10,042 bases of DNA from an uncultured Oscillospiraceae bacterium (GCA_910577565.1 CAJTNJ010000025.1:1-10042); one strand, 5' to 3'; shown: positions 1 through 6,678, numbered from the stretch's first letter. The notes: generated by a model not told the origin, from the letters alone. Program-made: numbers and translations.

Positions 1-84
1 GGGCGTTTTTCTTTTGCGATATTTTATCAACCGTTTTTGGCTATTATGAGGCGTTGCCTTAAGAAAGTCTGAAAATTTTATCAT
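1..84 (-). CDS. Possible divergent gene, N-terminal fragment, function unknown
   Basis: An ATG at 84-82 opens a leftward frame of 28 codons that runs off the window edge without a stop. It begins MIKFSDFLKATPHNSQKRL and continues very basic (IKYRKRKTP), with no membrane segment. An AAAAGG stretch sits about 7 bases upstream of the ATG, and an extended -10 (TGTTATAAT) lies about 40 bases upstream on the same strand. A stop codon two codons before the ATG fixes it as the first usable start. In many Bacillota the divergent neighbour of dnaA is rpmH, but this sequence does not resemble the L34 start (MKRTYQP-like). I do not recognise the protein. Its orientation would be co-directional with replication of the left arm. 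It is too short to be sure it is coding. Confidence 0.35.
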   Translation of the reverse strand, partial: MIKFSDFLKATPHNSQKRLIKYRKRKTP

Positions 85-122
85 ACTTCAGCCTTTTTTC
101 TTTTTCTAATGTTTAACACATC

Positions 123-154
123 ATTATAACACCTACAATTTCACAAAGTTCCAA
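123..154 (-). promoter_or_regulatory. Candidate leftward promoter divergent from dnaA
   Basis: On the minus strand TATAAT (128-123) is preceded by TG one base away, an extended -10 element. The best upstream hexamer is TTGGAA (154-149), at a spacing of 20 bp, which is too long for a normal -35, so activity would rest on the extended -10. It would start transcription near 116 and serve the leftward frame beginning at 84. Confidence 0.4.
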
Positions 155-166
155 CTCTAATTACAC

Positions 167-195
167 TTGAAACCATTAATCTAAAATGATATAAT
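167..195 (+). promoter_or_regulatory. dnaA promoter (sigma-A type, extended -10)
   Basis: TTGAAA (167-172) and TATAAT (190-195) are separated by 17 bp, and TG at 187-188 makes an extended -10. The predicted transcript starts near 202 and reaches the AGGAGG at 221-226. This is the best promoter in the window and would express dnaA and possibly dnaN and beyond. No consensus DnaA box lies in it, so direct DnaA autoregulation is not evident; only weak TTTAACACA (112-120) and AATTTCACA (137-145) matches occur nearby. Confidence 0.8.
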
Positions 196-239
196 ATAGT
201 GGTATACACTTGCAAAAAAGAGGAGGACTTATAATAAGC

Positions 240-1595
240 ATGGTAAATTTTGCGAATGTTGTTGACGTCGTAAAATCTGGACTTGAAAACGAGCTGTCAC
301 CTACAGCATATCATCTTTGGATATCTCCAATTAAAGCTGTTGAACTAAAAAATTCTAACGTTGTTTTATCTTTAAAAAATGACTTTCAAAAAAATATAAT
401 TATGACTAAATATAATCGCATGCTTTGTGAAGGCTTTAAAAATGTTCTTGGTTTTGACGTTACAATTGAAATAATAATAGATGATGACGAAAATAATATA
501 AAAAATATATCTAATAATTTGAATGATGACAAAAAACAATCTCAATTCGAACAAAATATTTATGATATTAATAAAAATTCTGATTATCAATATACTTTTG
601 ATAATTTTATAGTAGGAAGCACAAATTCTTTTGCCTACGCTGCTTGCAAAGCCGTCTCTCAACATCAATCTGGAGCTTACAACCCACTTTTTATCTATGG
701 CCCAAGTGGTATGGGAAAAACTCATCTTCTTCTAGCAATAAGACATAAAGTAAAAAACACAAATCCTACTTTAAATGTCGTTTACATAAATGGCGAAGCT
801 TTTACTAATGAATTTATCACAGCAATTGAACAGGAAAAAACCCGAGAATTCCATGAAAAATATAGAAATGTCGATTTTCTTTTAATGGATGATATTCAAT
901 TTCTTGCCGGAAAAATTCAAACACAAGAAGAATTTTTTTATACGTTCAATGAACTTCATCAAATAGGAAAACAAATTGTTCTTACATCTGACCGACCGCC
1001 TAAAGACATTAAAACGCTCGAAAATCGCCTTAGAACAAGATTTGAATGGGGATTGCTTGCAGATATTGCACCATCAGATTTTGAAACCAGAGTTGCAATT
1101 GTTAGAAGAAAAGCTCAACTGCTTCAAATCGATATACCAGATGAAGTCATTAACTACATAGCAAAAAATCTTAAAAATAATATACGCCAACTTGAAGGCG
1201 CAGTTAAAAAGATAAAAGCCTATAAACTGCTTGCCGATTCTTCTCCGTCAATAAATATGGCACAATCTGTAATTAGAGATATATTAAATGACGATCAGCC
1301 AACGCCTGTTACAATTGAAAAAATCATATCAGAAGTCAGCAGAACATTTAATGTATCTGAAAGTGACATCCGATCAACTAAAAGACAATCTCAAATTGCA
1401 AAAGCAAGGCACATTTCAATTTATGTCGTACGTGAAATTACTCAACTACCATATGAAGAAATAGGAAAAGAATTCTCAAATCGCGATCACTCTACAATTA
1501 CTCACTCTCTTAAAAAGGTTGAAACGCTAATTAAAAATGACCTAAAACAAAAAGAAATTATAGAAGATATCATTAATAACATAAGAGACAAATAA
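240..1595 (+). CDS. dnaA: Chromosomal replication initiator protein DnaA
   Basis: DnaA is the AAA+ ATPase that binds the origin, melts it and helps load the replicative helicase. The 451 residues match the usual length. Domain I is at about 1-80 (ELSPTAYHLW, the helicase and regulator contact region), a low-complexity Asn/Asp-rich linker runs to about 115, then comes the AAA+ core: YTFDNFIVG at 118, Walker A GPSGMGKT (154-161), Walker B LLMDDIQ (214-220), sensor 1 VLTSD (247-251), the box VII arginine in TRFEWG (R267) and the sensor 2 arginine in NIRQLEG (R316). The C-terminal helix-turn-helix carries the signature IGKEFSNRDHSTI near 408-420. It differs from the common GGRDHTTV form by SN for GG and S for the first T. 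I chose the ATG at 240 because domain I then has a normal N-terminus; the in-frame TTG at 210 lies before the Shine-Dalgarno sequence. AGGAGG (221-226) is 13 bases from this ATG, an unusually long gap. Confidence 0.97.
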   Translation: MVNFANVVDVVKSGLENELSPTAYHLWISPIKAVELKNSNVVLSLKNDFQKNIIMTKYNRMLCEGFKNVLGFDVTIEIIIDDDENNIKNISNNLNDDKKQSQFEQNIYDINKNSDYQYTFDNFIVGSTNSFAYAACKAVSQHQSGAYNPLFIYGPSGMGKTHLLLAIRHKVKNTNPTLNVVYINGEAFTNEFITAIEQEKTREFHEKYRNVDFLLMDDIQFLAGKIQTQEEFFYTFNELHQIGKQIVLTSDRPPKDIKTLENRLRTRFEWGLLADIAPSDFETRVAIVRRKAQLLQIDIPDEVINYIAKNLKNNIRQLEGAVKKIKAYKLLADSSPSINMAQSVIRDILNDDQPTPVTIEKIISEVSRTFNVSESDIRSTKRQSQIAKARHISIYVVREITQLPYEEIGKEFSNRDHSTITHSLKKVETLIKNDLKQKEIIEDIINNIRDK

Positions 1596-1600
1596 TTACA

Positions 1601-1818
1601 CTTTTTAACATAGTTTTTCTTTTTTTAATTTATATATAATATTTCGATTTAATAGTTTTCAACTTTTTAATTTTATATGTTTAAAAAATAGATTGTTTAA
1701 AAATTTAATTTCTTGTTTTTATAATTTAGTTTTCCTAGTTTTAAGCATTAGTTTTAAACAAAGTTAAAAACTTTTTCACATTATAAAATTTAATATATTT
1801 TCTTTTTAACTTTTTAAC
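1601..1818 (+). repeat. Short dispersed repeat CTTTTTMAC in oriC
   Basis: The nine-mer CTTTTTAAC or CTTTTTCAC occurs at 1601-1609, 1771-1779, 1802-1810 and 1810-1818 (the last two sharing a C). Near copies are CTTTTTAAT at 1663-1671 and CTTTTTTCAC at 1876-1885, with inverted near copies GTTAAAAAC at 1763-1771 and GTTAAAAAA at 1838-1846. The forms ending CAC(A) blend into DnaA-box-like sequence, so these may be weak or decayed DnaA sites. Chance recurrence in T-rich DNA is possible. Confidence 0.4.
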
Positions 1819-1877
1819 TTTATTTAAAAAGAAATATGTTAAAAAAACAATTTGAAAATTGCTTTAAAACAACTGCT

Positions 1878-1953
1878 TTTTTCACTTTTCCATCTTTTCC
1901 ACCGACACTACTAATATTACTAAATATATTATTATATATATATTATTTTTATA
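1878..1953 (+). other. Basal origin unwinding element: DnaA boxes, DnaA-trios, A/T-rich DUE
   Basis: Three tandem box-like nine-mers (starts 1878, 1886, 1895) are followed by GACA, then the trinucleotides CTA CTA ATA TTA CTA (1908-1922). The complementary strand read 3' to 5' is GAT GAT TAT AAT GAT, which fits the DnaA-trio pattern. An uninterrupted 33-bp A/T run (1921-1953) follows, and dnaN starts 37 bases later. The order and spacing match what I recall of the Bacillus subtilis unwinding region, which also sits just upstream of dnaN. Established knowledge: DnaA loads from the double-stranded boxes onto the single-stranded trios to stretch the strand. The boxes are degenerate here, so the exact bound sites are inferred. 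Confidence 0.7.
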
Positions 1954-1990
1954 GATAAGTTTTTTATGTTTAAAAGATAGGAGTTTAAAA

Positions 1991-3097
1991 ATGAAATTTT
2001 CTTGCGATTTACAATTATTAAGTGAAGTTGTAAATAATGTCTCTCTTGCTATATCTTCAAGAGTGAATGCTATACCTGCCCTTGAGGGCATCTTACTGGA
2101 ATGTAGTGGCAATAAACTTAATCTCACTGGATATGATCTTGATATCGGTATTTTGGGATCACTTGAAATAAAATCAAAAGAAGATGGAGCTTTAGTTTTA
2201 AATTCGCAACTTCTACGTGACATGCTAAAAAAAATGGCAGGACCTATAGTAAGCATCTCAACCGATGAAAGGCTTATGGCAACAATTAGTGACAGCGAAA
2301 CAGAATATAAAATTATGGGTATTAAAAAGGAAGATTATCCTACAATACCGGAAGTTGGTGTGAATGAATCTTTTGAGTTGGAAGATATCACTTTGAAAAA
2401 TATGATCATTAAAACTCTATTTGCTGTATCCCAAAATCCAACTCAATCTCCAGTATGCTGTGGCTCTATGTTTAAAATAAGCAATAATGTTTTAAGTGTG
2501 GTTTCGGTTGATGGATATAGAGTTGCGCTTGTTAAGAAAAAACTAAGCGTAACAAGCAATGACATTAGTTTTATAGTGCCAAGTAAAACTTTAAATGAGA
2601 TATGCAAGCTTTTATCGGACAATGAAGAAGCAAAAACTACTATTGAAATAAGCAAAAGTCATGCTATATTCAGAATTGGCGGATATTTTATAGTGACAAG
2701 GTTGATTGAAGGTGAATTTATAAACTATGAAAATGCTATTCCGAAAGATAGCATAACTACAATATATGTAGATCCTAAAAAATTTGCTTTAAGTATTGAC
2801 CGTGTATCTATTATTGTTACAAATAAAATAAGCGTTGTCATGAAAGTTGAAAACTCAAAAGTCTATCTTCAGTGTGAAAGTACGCTCGGCATGGTTAACG
2901 ACAAGTTTGATGTTGAAATGCAAGGAGATGCTCTTGAAAAAATTGCATTTAACAATAGATATATGCTTGATGCTTTAAAACATGCTGATTGTGACGAAGT
3001 TAAAATAGTTTTTAATGGTCCTTTGATTCCGATTAAGATTGAACCCAAAAATGACGATGAATTTTTATATTTAGTTTTACCCGTAAGACTTAAATAA
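1991..3097 (+). CDS. dnaN: DNA polymerase III beta subunit (sliding clamp)
   Basis: DnaN forms a homodimeric ring around DNA that tethers DNA polymerase and recruits mismatch-repair and other proteins through a hydrophobic pocket. The 368 residues are the normal clamp length and hold three similar domains at roughly 1-118, 119-245 and 246-368. Family landmarks are the N-terminal MKFSCDLQLLSEVVNNVSLAI, SVDGYRVAL (172-180), LIEGEFINYENAIP (238-251), and the C-terminal YLVLPVRLK, whose last strand lines the partner-binding pocket. The ATG at 1991 is preceded by TAGGAG (1978-1983) with a 7-base gap. It lies directly downstream of the A/T-rich origin element, so its leader overlaps or abuts the unwinding site. 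rlbA follows after 13 bases. Confidence 0.97.
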   Translation: MKFSCDLQLLSEVVNNVSLAISSRVNAIPALEGILLECSGNKLNLTGYDLDIGILGSLEIKSKEDGALVLNSQLLRDMLKKMAGPIVSISTDERLMATISDSETEYKIMGIKKEDYPTIPEVGVNESFELEDITLKNMIIKTLFAVSQNPTQSPVCCGSMFKISNNVLSVVSVDGYRVALVKKKLSVTSNDISFIVPSKTLNEICKLLSDNEEAKTTIEISKSHAIFRIGGYFIVTRLIEGEFINYENAIPKDSITTIYVDPKKFALSIDRVSIIVTNKISVVMKVENSKVYLQCESTLGMVNDKFDVEMQGDALEKIAFNNRYMLDALKHADCDEVKIVFNGPLIPIKIEPKNDDEFLYLVLPVRLK

Positions 3098-3110
3098 GAA
3101 TGGAAATGTT

Positions 3111-3341
3111 ATGAAAAATAATTTGAAAGAAATTGAGATAAACAAAAGTTTCATTAAATTGGGCGAATTTTTAAAATTAGCTTGCGTTTGTGCAACTGGA
3201 GGAGAAGCAAAACTTCTCATAATAAATTCAAAAGTTAAACTCAATGGTGAAATTTGTACTATGAGAGGAAAAAAATTAACAGGCGGTGATATTGTAAGTG
3301 TAAATAACATGGAGTATATGGTAAAATATGAAGCTAATTGA
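3111..3341 (+). CDS. rlbA: S4-like RNA-binding protein RlbA/YaaA
   Basis: This is a small protein of 76 residues consisting of one S4-type RNA-binding fold. The pattern FIKLGEFLKLACVCATGGEAK (about 14-34), followed by VKLNGEICTMRGKKLTGGDIV (about 42-62), is the hallmark of the YaaA/RlbA family found between dnaN and recF in Bacillota. The fold is known to bind structured RNA, and a link to ribosome assembly has been suggested, but the precise role is not settled. One arginine of the usual RRGKKL element is Met here. The start is supported by a weak GGA six bases before the ATG. The gene is 13 bases after dnaN and its last 14 bases overlap the start of recF, so it is clearly co-transcribed. 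Confidence 0.9.
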   Translation: MKNNLKEIEINKSFIKLGEFLKLACVCATGGEAKLLIINSKVKLNGEICTMRGKKLTGGDIVSVNNMEYMVKYEAN

Positions 3342-4446
3342 ATTTTATGCTGATGGATATAAAAATTTAGAAGATATTAGTATATCACCTGGCGAAGGTA
3401 TCAACATAATATATGGTCCAAATGCTCAGGGTAAAACAAATCTTATGGAATCTATAGGTCTGTTTTCGGGGCGTGATAAATTACGTACAGGTGGAGATGG
3501 CAGAAACATAGGTTTTAACAAAGAAGTTGCCTCTGTTAGAATTAAATTTGATGATGGAAGAAGAGATCAAGTTGGTGAGATAGTTTTTGCAAGAAAAAAT
3601 AAGTTTTTGTTAAATCGCGTTCCTCTTGGAAGCATAAACGAGTTTTGTGGCAATTTTTGTACTATTGCTTTTTCTCCTTCACATCTCTCGATAGTTCAAG
3701 GTGAACCGCGGCTCAGAAGAAAATTTATAGATGATGCTATCTCTCAAATGAAACCTGATTATCATAAATATTGCAAGCAATATGACAGGGTTTTGCTTCA
3801 AAGAAACAGCTTGCTTAAATCTATGAACATAGGTAGAGCAGATACTCTTGATGTCTGGAATCTTCAACTTGCAAGGCTTGGAACAATAATTACTATCATG
3901 AGGCAGGATTATGTAAGAAAAATTGAAAATATAGTAAGCGATATATATGACGGTATAACTATAGGTAAAGAAAAACTTAAAATATACTATCAGTCTACTG
4001 TGTTTGATGAATATCTTGACAATATATATAGTGAAGATAAAATTCAAACCTATTTAAAAAAGTTAGAAAGTGCCATAGAAACAGATATATCAAACGGATT
4101 TACCCATAATGGTGTGCACAGAGATGATTTTATTTTAAAGATAGACGATCTTAATGTGAGAGAATATGGCTCGCAAGGTCAGCAAAGATCTTGCGTTATA
4201 GCGTTAAAATTAGCTGAATCCAATCTTTTAAAATTAATTAGCAAGAGTGAACCGATAATCCTTTTAGATGATGTTATGAGTGAGCTTGACGTTAATAGAC
4301 AAAATTATATATTAAATCATGTTAAAAATAATCAGGTGTTTATTACCTGTTGTGATATTTCAAATACGCTTAATTTAAAAAATGGTAAAATATACTATAT
4401 GTTAAGTGGAAAAATAAAAAGTGAAATAAGTGAAAAGGAGTGTTAG
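3328..4446 (+). CDS. recF: DNA replication and repair protein RecF
   Basis: RecF is an SMC/ABC-like ATPase that with RecO and RecR loads RecA at single-strand gaps and stalled forks. The 372 residues are the normal size. Visible motifs are Walker A GPNAQGKT (30-37), the family block FSPSHLSIVQGEPRLRRKFID (about 115-135), QRNSLLK (158-164), HRDDF (264-268), the ABC signature YGSQGQQRS (280-288) and Walker B IILLDDVMSELD (310-321). The usual GPHRDD element reads GVHRDD here. The N-terminus MKLIEFYADGYKNLEDISI is typical. The start codon lies inside rlbA (14-base overlap, different frame). The only upstream purine-rich element, GGAG at 3311-3314, is 13 bases away, so translational coupling to rlbA is likely. 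Confidence 0.96.
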   Translation: MKLIEFYADGYKNLEDISISPGEGINIIYGPNAQGKTNLMESIGLFSGRDKLRTGGDGRNIGFNKEVASVRIKFDDGRRDQVGEIVFARKNKFLLNRVPLGSINEFCGNFCTIAFSPSHLSIVQGEPRLRRKFIDDAISQMKPDYHKYCKQYDRVLLQRNSLLKSMNIGRADTLDVWNLQLARLGTIITIMRQDYVRKIENIVSDIYDGITIGKEKLKIYYQSTVFDEYLDNIYSEDKIQTYLKKLESAIETDISNGFTHNGVHRDDFILKIDDLNVREYGSQGQQRSCVIALKLAESNLLKLISKSEPIILLDDVMSELDVNRQNYILNHVKNNQVFITCCDISNTLNLKNGKIYYMLSGKIKSEISEKEC

Positions 4447-4452
4447 AAAAAG

Positions 4453-4707
4453 TTGTATTATGATATTGGAGAAAACAAAGCAGTGTCTAAAGATGAGCTA
4501 ATTGGAGTATTTGATATTGACGCCACAACAATTTCATCAAAAACGCGTGACTATCTTAAAAAGTGCGAAGAGAATAGAACGATAGAGAATGTTTCAAATG
4601 AGATTCCATTATCATTTGTTTTGACTGATAAAAAAGTTTATCTTTGTGGTGTTTTGAGCAAAACGATTTATTCGCGAACTAACAAACATTCAACAAAAAT
4701 TCTTTGA
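4453..4707 (+). CDS. remB: DUF370 regulatory protein RemB/YaaB
   Basis: The 84-residue protein matches the DUF370 family (extracellular matrix regulatory protein RemA/RemB). It has YDIGEN at 3-8, LIGVFDID (16-23), TRDYLKKCEE (31-40), IPLSFVLTDKKVYLCGVLSKTI (50-71). In Bacillus the RemA paralogue is a DNA-binding activator of matrix genes; the remB copy sits between recF and gyrB, as here, and its own role is less clear. The start is TTG: family members begin M-Y/F-L-H-IGEN, which aligns exactly with this TTG, and no in-frame ATG is available. AAGGAG (4435-4440) is 12 bases away and lies within the recF end. The frame is the same as recF, separated by its TAG and two codons. The C-terminal tail RTNKHSTKIL is unremarkable. 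Confidence 0.88.
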   Translation: MYYDIGENKAVSKDELIGVFDIDATTISSKTRDYLKKCEENRTIENVSNEIPLSFVLTDKKVYLCGVLSKTIYSRTNKHSTKIL

Positions 4708-4717
4708 TATGTTTGTT
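4681..4717 (+). terminator. Weak hairpin at remB end, possible attenuator
   Basis: AACAAACAT (4681-4689) and ATGTTTGTT (4709-4717) form a perfect 9-bp inverted repeat spanning the remB stop codon. CAAA (4694-4697) and TTTG (4703-4706) can extend it inside the loop. TTTATTT follows directly. The stem is almost all A-U, so it would be a weak intrinsic terminator or partial attenuator between remB and gyrB. It could also be chance in A/T-rich DNA. Confidence 0.35.
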
Positions 4718-4733
4718 TTATTTAATATATGAT
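4704..4733 (+). promoter_or_regulatory. Candidate gyrB promoter
   Basis: TTGATA (4704-4709) and TATGAT (4728-4733) are each one base from the sigma-A consensus, with an 18-bp spacer. Transcription would start near 4740, giving a leader of about 19 bases before the gyrB ATG that still contains GGAGG (4748-4752). It overlaps the hairpin above, so readthrough from remB and this promoter would both feed gyrB. The A/T-rich context limits confidence. Confidence 0.4.
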
Positions 4734-4758
4734 TATTAAAAAAATATGGAGGAAAAAT

Positions 4759-6678
4759 ATGAGCGAAGCAAATAATTATAGTGAAGAACAGATTCAGGTT
4801 TTAGAAGGGCTTGAAGCGGTAAGAAAAAGGCCAGGAATGTATATAGGTTCTACCGGCGCAAAAGGACTTCACCACTTGGTGTATGAAATAGTGGATAACT
4901 CAATAGATGAATCATTAGCTGGATTTTGCAGCAGAATTGATATTGACATATTGCCTGATAACATCATTAGTATATCCGACAATGGACGTGGTATACCAAC
5001 TGGGATACATTCTAAAGAAGGAATCTCTGCTGCAACTGTTGTATTTACTATACTCCATGCCGGAGGAAAGTTTGGTGGCGGTGGATATAAGGTTGCCGGT
5101 GGACTCCATGGCGTTGGTGCATCTGTTGTTAATGCACTTAGCGAATGGCTTGAAGTGACTATCTATGATGGCGAGAATATCCACTTTCAAAGATTCGAAA
5201 GAGGAAAATATGATAAGCCGATTGAAATAATAGGCAAGACTGATAAAACAGGTACAACTGTTAAATTTAAAGCTGACAGTGAAATATTTAGTGAACTTAA
5301 CTATGATTATGAAATATTGCTTCAACGGCTCAGAGAACAAGCTTTTCTAAATGCTGGCATTAGGATTGTTATTACCGACAAACGCAATGACGAACCTGTA
5401 TTTGAAGATCTTCATTATGAAGGTGGTATCGTAAGCTTCGTTGAGTATATTCACAAAAAAAGAGGATTGGATACGCTACACGATGTTGTACATATTAGTA
5501 CTGAGCAAGAAGATCTATCTGCTGAAGTAGCGCTTCAATATAATGATAGCTACAACGAACTTATTCTTTCATTTGCAAACAACATTCATACCGGCGAGGG
5601 TGGCACACATGAGGCAGGCTTTAAAAACGCACTTGTTAAAGTTTTAAATGAATATGGCAAACGAAACAACTTCTTAAAAGATAGCGAGAAGCTTTCAGGT
5701 GATGATACAAGAGAGGGCCTTACCGCTGTAATTAGTGTTAAACTTACTGAGTGTGAATTTGAGGGACAAACTAAAACAAAGCTCGGCAATGTTGAAGTTA
5801 AGCCGTTGATGGATAAATTAGTTACTGAAAAATTAACCGACTTTTTAGATGAAAATCCCAGCGTAGCTTCAGAAATTATGGAAAAATGCTTGCTTGCAAA
5901 AAAAGCCAGAGAAGAAGCAAGAAAAGCAAAAGAACTTACAAGACGCAAGTCTTCAATGGATGGTGCATCGCTGCCGGGTAAGCTTGCCGATTGTTCTGAG
6001 AGAGATCCGTCGTTAACCGAACTTTATATAGTTGAGGGAGATTCGGCAGGTGGATCTGCAAAAAGCGGTAGAGAAAGAAAATATCAAGCTATCCTTCCTT
6101 TATGGGGTAAAATGCTTAATGTTGAAAAATCTCGTTTGGATAAAGTCTATGGCAATGAAAAATTAATGCCGGTTGTTACTGCTCTTGGAACTTCAATTGG
6201 CGATGACTTTAATTTGGAAAAGTTAAGATATGACAAAATTGTTATAATGGCAGATGCTGATGTCGATGGAAGTCATATAAGAACTCTTTTGCTTACATTT
6301 TTCTTTAGATTTATGAGACCACTCATAGAGGAAGGCCATGTATATTTAGCACAGCCTCCTCTATATCGCATAAGTTCCGGAAAAAAACATAAATATGTTT
6401 ACTCCGATTCTGAAAGAGATACATATTTAAAAGAAATATATGATGAAAAATCTGATGCTAAAGTAGCTATACAAAGATATAAGGGTCTTGGAGAGATGGA
6501 TCCTGAACAACTTTGGGAAACTACCATGAATCCCGAAAACAGAGTTATGATTAAAGTTGAAATGGAAGATGCGGCTGCGGCTGATGAAACATTTACAATT
6601 CTTATGGGTGATAAAGTAGCTCCAAGAAGAGAATTTATTGAGAAAAATGCCAAATATGTTCAAAACCTTGATATATAA
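4759..6678 (+). CDS. gyrB: DNA gyrase subunit B
   Basis: GyrB is the ATPase subunit of the A2B2 gyrase that introduces negative supercoils. The 639 residues match the Gram-positive form, without the large insert of E. coli GyrB. The GHKL ATPase domain shows EIVDNSIDE with catalytic Glu43 and Mg-binding Asn47, DNGRGIP (74-80) and the ATP lid GGKFGGGGYKVAGGLHGVGA (102-121). The TOPRIM domain has YIVEGDSAGG (423-432, Glu426) and DADVDG (499-504). YKGLGEMDPEQLWETTMNP begins at about 574. The block usually written PLRGK or PLKGK reads PLWGK (Trp449). I use the ATG at 4759 because GGAGG (4748-4752) is six bases upstream and MSEANNYSEEQIQVLEGLEAV is a normal GyrB beginning; the in-frame ATG at 4729 lies before that ribosome site. 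gyrA is separated from it by one gene and a parS site. Confidence 0.97.
   Translation: MSEANNYSEEQIQVLEGLEAVRKRPGMYIGSTGAKGLHHLVYEIVDNSIDESLAGFCSRIDIDILPDNIISISDNGRGIPTGIHSKEGISAATVVFTILHAGGKFGGGGYKVAGGLHGVGASVVNALSEWLEVTIYDGENIHFQRFERGKYDKPIEIIGKTDKTGTTVKFKADSEIFSELNYDYEILLQRLREQAFLNAGIRIVITDKRNDEPVFEDLHYEGGIVSFVEYIHKKRGLDTLHDVVHISTEQEDLSAEVALQYNDSYNELILSFANNIHTGEGGTHEAGFKNALVKVLNEYGKRNNFLKDSEKLSGDDTREGLTAVISVKLTECEFEGQTKTKLGNVEVKPLMDKLVTEKLTDFLDENPSVASEIMEKCLLAKKAREEARKAKELTRRKSSMDGASLPGKLADCSERDPSLTELYIVEGDSAGGSAKSGRERKYQAILPLWGKMLNVEKSRLDKVYGNEKLMPVVTALGTSIGDDFNLEKLRYDKIVIMADADVDGSHIRTLLLTFFFRFMRPLIEEGHVYLAQPPLYRISSGKKHKYVYSDSERDTYLKEIYDEKSDAKVAIQRYKGLGEMDPEQLWETTMNPENRVMIKVEMEDAAAADETFTILMGDKVAPRREFIEKNAKYVQNLDI

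Larger units (their letters stand above)
1596..1990. other. Probable replication origin region (oriC), dnaA-dnaN spacer
   Basis: This gene-free 395-bp spacer is extremely A/T-rich with many runs of T and A. It is the usual site of origin unwinding in Bacillota. It has no exact TTATCCACA box. The nearest matches are TTTTTCACA (1772-1780, one mismatch to TTATNCACA), TTTTTCACT (1878-1886), TTTTCCATC (1886-1894) and TTTTCCACC (1895-1903), all in the same orientation. The right third has the box, trio and A/T-run order described separately. The G/C skew changes sign across it. A dnaN promoter may be hidden here, but the A/T richness makes any -10 call unreliable. Confidence 0.8.

Noticed and set aside
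1..84. rpmH (ribosomal protein L34) expected divergent from dnaA
   Set aside because: The leftward frame begins MIKFSDFLK and lacks the MKRTYQP and GFRKRM elements of L34.
210..239. TTG at 210 as the dnaA start
   Set aside because: It would place the AGGAGG inside the coding sequence and add MQKRGGLIIS, which has no counterpart in DnaA; the ATG at 240 fits domain I.
1693..1725. TTGTTT and TATAAT as a dnaN promoter
   Set aside because: The spacer is 21 bp and TATAAT-like words are common by chance here, so I could not support a specific dnaN promoter.
1760..1776. AAAGTT-AAA-AACTTT hairpin with TT as a dnaA terminator
   Set aside because: It has a six-pair stem with one G-C pair and lies 165 bases past the dnaA stop; similar chance repeats are expected in such A/T-rich DNA.
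1882..2256. Minus-strand open frame of 124 codons crossing the origin and dnaN start
   Set aside because: It is antisense to dnaN, matches no family I know, and its tail is translated from the A/T-rich unwinding region.
4729..4758. ATG at 4729 as the gyrB start
   Set aside because: No ribosome site precedes it, whereas GGAGG at 4748-4752 is six bases before the ATG at 4759, which gives a normal GyrB N-terminus.
5586..5948. Long minus-strand open frames inside gyrB, recF and gyrA
   Set aside because: They are antisense to strongly conserved coding sequence, lack ribosome sites, and show composition expected of reverse-complemented genes.
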